Assembly (NCBI GenBank): GCA_020053185.1
Contig: JAGVNP010000227.1
Location: 1-16,634 of the forward strand
Length of the DNA stretch: 16,634 bases
Source of the DNA: Deltaproteobacteria bacterium
GTDB lineage: Bacteria > Desulfobacterota > Desulfomonilia > UBA1062
Direction: 5' to 3'
Positions within the stretch are counted from its first letter, which is position 1, and the number at the start of each line of letters is the position of its first letter. Positions 14,701 through 16,634 of this stretch are shown here, in pieces. The notes under the pieces are model-generated. The model did not search any database and had not been told where the DNA came from. It saw only the letters and a program-made list of their open reading frames with translations. The position numbers were made by a program, and so were the translations under genes.

Positions 14701-15557
14701 AAAGTATGACAGGTTATGGACAGGCTGAAGGCAACGGGTGGCTTATTGAAATAAAAGGAGTGAATCATCGCTACAAGGAGATTGACGTCAAACTGCCTAA
14801 ATCCGTGAGCCCTCTGGAAACAGATATTCGGGATATGATCTCTAATATGGTAAGCAGGGGAAAAGTTGGGGTCTTTATCTCGAAAAAGACCGGTGTGAAT
14901 ACAGGAGATCTGCTTAGCATACATTGGGAAACCGCACAGCACTATTACAAGGAACTCTCCCGCATGGCCGATCAATTTGGCGGCAAAGTCTCTTTCGCAG
15001 ACATCGTGGCGCTGCCCGGGGTATTAACCTCTGATGCGCACGACCTTGCCAAAGATTGGGAGATTTTAAAAGAACTTCTTAAACAGGCGATCAAATCATT
15101 TATCGGGTCAAAAGAGGGGGAAGGCGAGCGACTGAAAGAAGATATTGTAAAGAGGCACGATATCCTGGTTGATCTATTGAATAAAATGCGTGTTCTTGCA
15201 GCAGATATGCCTGGAGTTCTAAGGGAGAGGCTGCATTCCAATATAGATGTTTTGTTAAAGGACAGCAGCATTAATGTCGATGAGATGCGGATAGCCCAGG
15301 AAGTGGCTTTGCTTTCTGAGCGAAGTGATGTTACCGAAGAACTGGTAAGGCTGGAAGGGCATCTGGAAGTATTAAGCTCTGTTATAAAAGAGAAGGAAGA
15401 ATCTGTGGGAAGGCGTTTAGATTTCATATTGCAAGAAATAAACAGAGAGATTAATACAATAGGATCAAAATCGCAGCTGGCAGCCCTGTCTCATCTTGTG
15501 ATTGATGCGAAAGCCGAAGCGGCAAAGATGCGCGAACAGGTAGCCAATATCGAGTAG
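14694..15557 (+). CDS. yicC: YicC-family endoribonuclease
   Basis: A 287-residue protein of the YicC/YloC family (N-terminal YicC domain plus DUF1732), described as an endoribonuclease acting on small RNA and mRNA in the cytoplasm. Seen: MLKSMTGYGQAE (1-12), EIKGVNHRYKEIDVKLP (19-35), RGKVGVFIS (55-63), GEGERLKED (142-150), and the C-terminal blocks RRLDFILQEINREINTIGSKS (240-260) and KAEAAKMREQVANIE (273-287) that typify the family. Full length. The ATG has AAGGAG 8 nt upstream and overlaps the DUF4416 stop. The yicC-remA-gmk order is widely conserved. Confidence 0.93.
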   Translation: MLKSMTGYGQAEGNGWLIEIKGVNHRYKEIDVKLPKSVSPLETDIRDMISNMVSRGKVGVFISKKTGVNTGDLLSIHWETAQHYYKELSRMADQFGGKVSFADIVALPGVLTSDAHDLAKDWEILKELLKQAIKSFIGSKEGEGERLKEDIVKRHDILVDLLNKMRVLAADMPGVLRERLHSNIDVLLKDSSINVDEMRIAQEVALLSERSDVTEELVRLEGHLEVLSSVIKEKEESVGRRLDFILQEINREINTIGSKSQLAALSHLVIDAKAEAAKMREQVANIE

Positions 15558-15579
15558 TTATTCGAAAGGAGTAGGTTTT

Positions 15580-15888
15580 ATGAGTAAACATGAGGACAGG
15601 CTTCTTAACATCGGGTTTAATAATGGAGTGGTAGCATCACGGGTGATTGCAATCGTAAACCCTACATCCTCTCCTATGAAACGCCTGAAAGAAGAAGCAA
15701 GGCAGAAAGGCAGGCTTGTCGATGCCACACAGGGAAGGAAGACAAGATCCATTATAATCACAGACAGTTCCCATGTGGTACTTTCTGCAATACAGGCAGA
15801 GACCATTGCCCATCGGTTCACGTCTGATTCCTCATTCAAGATCACTGAGAAAAACTGCAAAGAAAAAGATATTGAAGACAAGGAGTAG
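15580..15888 (+). CDS. remA: RemA-family (DUF370) regulatory protein
   Basis: A 102-residue small DNA-binding-type protein. Bacillus subtilis RemA activates biofilm matrix genes, but the role in Gram-negative bacteria is not known to me. Seen: LLNIGFNNGVVASRVIAIVNPTSSPMKRL (8-36), RLVDATQGRKTRSIIITDSSHVVLSAIQAETIAHRF (45-80), closely matching RemA, including the conserved arginines at R21, R35, R53 and R56. About 15 charged residues extend beyond the usual C-terminus. Strong AAAGGAG 8 nt before the ATG. It lies 22 nt after yicC and 9 nt before gmk. Confidence 0.9.
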   Translation: MSKHEDRLLNIGFNNGVVASRVIAIVNPTSSPMKRLKEEARQKGRLVDATQGRKTRSIIITDSSHVVLSAIQAETIAHRFTSDSSFKITEKNCKEKDIEDKE

Positions 15889-15897
15889 TAAAGTCGC

Positions 15898-16494
15898 TTG
15901 AAGATATTTATATCCGGTCCATCTGGAGTCGGCAAATCCACCATCATCAATGAGGTGATGAAGAAAAACAAAAACATTGTTCTATCTGTCTCATACACCA
16001 CACGATCCCCAAGACCTGAAGAGAAAGACGGCAGGGATTATTTTTTTGTATTGAAGCAGACATTCGAGGAAATGACTGCTGCTCATATGTTTCTGGAATG
16101 GGCATGTGTGCACAACCAGCTCTACGGGACATCGATCGAATGGGTTAATGAAAAAGAAGATAAAGGATTTGATGTGCTGTTTGACATAGATGTGCAAGGC
16201 GTAGCACAGATAAGAGAAAAGGGAGTGAAGGGCTGTTTTATTCTTGTCGTGCCTCCAAATCTTGACGAACTCTCCAAGCGTCTTGCCAAAAGAGGAACAG
16301 AGGCAGAAAAAGATGTTGCGCTCAGACTGGAGAATGCACGGCGCGAATTAAGCTACTGGAAGAACTACGATTACCTCGTGGTCAATGATACACTTAAGAG
16401 CACGATAACTGATATAGAATCCATTATCCGTGCATATCAATGCACAAAGGAATTTTCAGAGGAGAAACTGAAATGGTTGCACGAGATCGGATAA
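15898..16494 (+). CDS. gmk: Guanylate kinase
   Basis: A 198-residue cytoplasmic GMP kinase (ATP + GMP to ADP + GDP). Seen: P-loop GPSGVGKST (7-15), the GMP-binding segment SYTTRSPRPEEKDGRDYFF (32-50), FLEWACVHNQLYGTS (65-79), FDIDVQG (95-101) and the lid RLAKRGTE (128-135) followed by RLENARREL (143-151). Start: an in-frame TAA at 15889 leaves TTG 15898 as the only plausible initiator. AGGAG (15881-15885) lies 12 nt upstream, longer than usual, which may keep expression low or coupled to remA. It overlaps pyrF by 22 nt. Confidence 0.96.
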   Translation: MKIFISGPSGVGKSTIINEVMKKNKNIVLSVSYTTRSPRPEEKDGRDYFFVLKQTFEEMTAAHMFLEWACVHNQLYGTSIEWVNEKEDKGFDVLFDIDVQGVAQIREKGVKGCFILVVPPNLDELSKRLAKRGTEAEKDVALRLENARRELSYWKNYDYLVVNDTLKSTITDIESIIRAYQCTKEFSEEKLKWLHEIG

Positions 16495-16634
16495 TATTTG
16501 CCCTTGATGTTGACAGCCTTGCCTCGGCCAAAGATTGGGCGAACAGACTTAAAGGTCATGTTGGCTATTTTAAGATCGGCTTAGAGCTCTTCACAGCAGA
16601 AGGCCCGGAAGTTGTCCGGTATGTTAAATCGCAG
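16473..16634 (+). CDS. pyrF: Orotidine 5'-phosphate decarboxylase, N-terminal part (3' end outside window)
   Basis: The first 54 residues of PyrF, which converts OMP to UMP in pyrimidine synthesis. Translation from ATG 16473 gives RDRIIFALDVDS with the substrate-binding Asp, then WANRLKGHVGYFKIGLELFTAEGPEVVRYV, matching the FALDV and FKIGLELF blocks of the family. GGAG (16461-16464) lies 8 nt upstream. The start lies inside gmk in another frame, 22 nt before the gmk end, indicating coupled translation of the purine and pyrimidine nucleotide genes. The catalytic DxKxxD motif is beyond the window. Confidence 0.9.
   Translation, partial: MVARDRIIFALDVDSLASAKDWANRLKGHVGYFKIGLELFTAEGPEVVRYVKSQ

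Noticed and set aside
15558..16001. Minus-strand open frame (147 codons) opposite remA and gmk
   Set aside because: It is a mirror of two well-identified genes, with no ribosome-binding site or motif. The neighbouring 14972-15427 frame opposite yicC was rejected for the same reason.

Overview
The window reads as chromosomal DNA of a Gram-negative bacterium. It encodes an outer-membrane/periplasm-spanning efflux system, a periplasmic HtrA protease, an LPS-heptose kinase and the MEP isoprenoid pathway (ispE). The gene order DUF4416-yicC-remA-gmk-pyrF, together with DUF6178, DUF1844 and DUF1015 proteins, is what I associate with deltaproteobacterial (Desulfobacterota-type) genomes. That placement is inference from gene families and order, not from a marker gene.

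Left part (1-10235, all minus strand). Two transcription units are read right to left. The first is an efflux operon: a TetR-family repressor, a TolC-like outer-membrane channel, a lipoprotein membrane-fusion subunit and an RND pump, followed by a soluble DUF6178 protein of unknown role. A TTGACC/TATTTT promoter precedes tetR and places the predicted transcription start at or next to the start codon. The second unit is DUF1844-htrA-ispE (ispE runs off the left edge). Its TTGACA-17-TACAAT promoter has a -35 box lying on the DUF6178 stop codon.

Middle part (10236-11973). A monocistronic DUF1015 gene on the minus strand has its own promoter. It is bracketed by two diverged copies of an unusual intergenic repeat in opposite orientation. 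Each copy has a tract of 7-nt units (nAGGnnn) next to converging arrays of 9-nt units (TTGGTTnnn) that can fold into a long hairpin. A third intergenic element with the same 7-nt register lies between the fusion-protein and pump genes. This repeat family is the least explained structure in the window.

Right part (11974-16634, plus strand). A tightly packed housekeeping run contains ftsY (SRP receptor, here with two predicted N-terminal membrane helices), a stand-alone heptose-7-phosphate kinase, DUF4416, the YicC endoribonuclease, RemA, guanylate kinase and the start of pyrF. Most neighbours overlap or are separated by fewer than 40 nt. Three of the genes use TTG start codons, so translational coupling is likely. 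I see no tRNA, rRNA, CRISPR array, transposase, prophage gene or canonical hairpin-plus-T-run terminator in the window.
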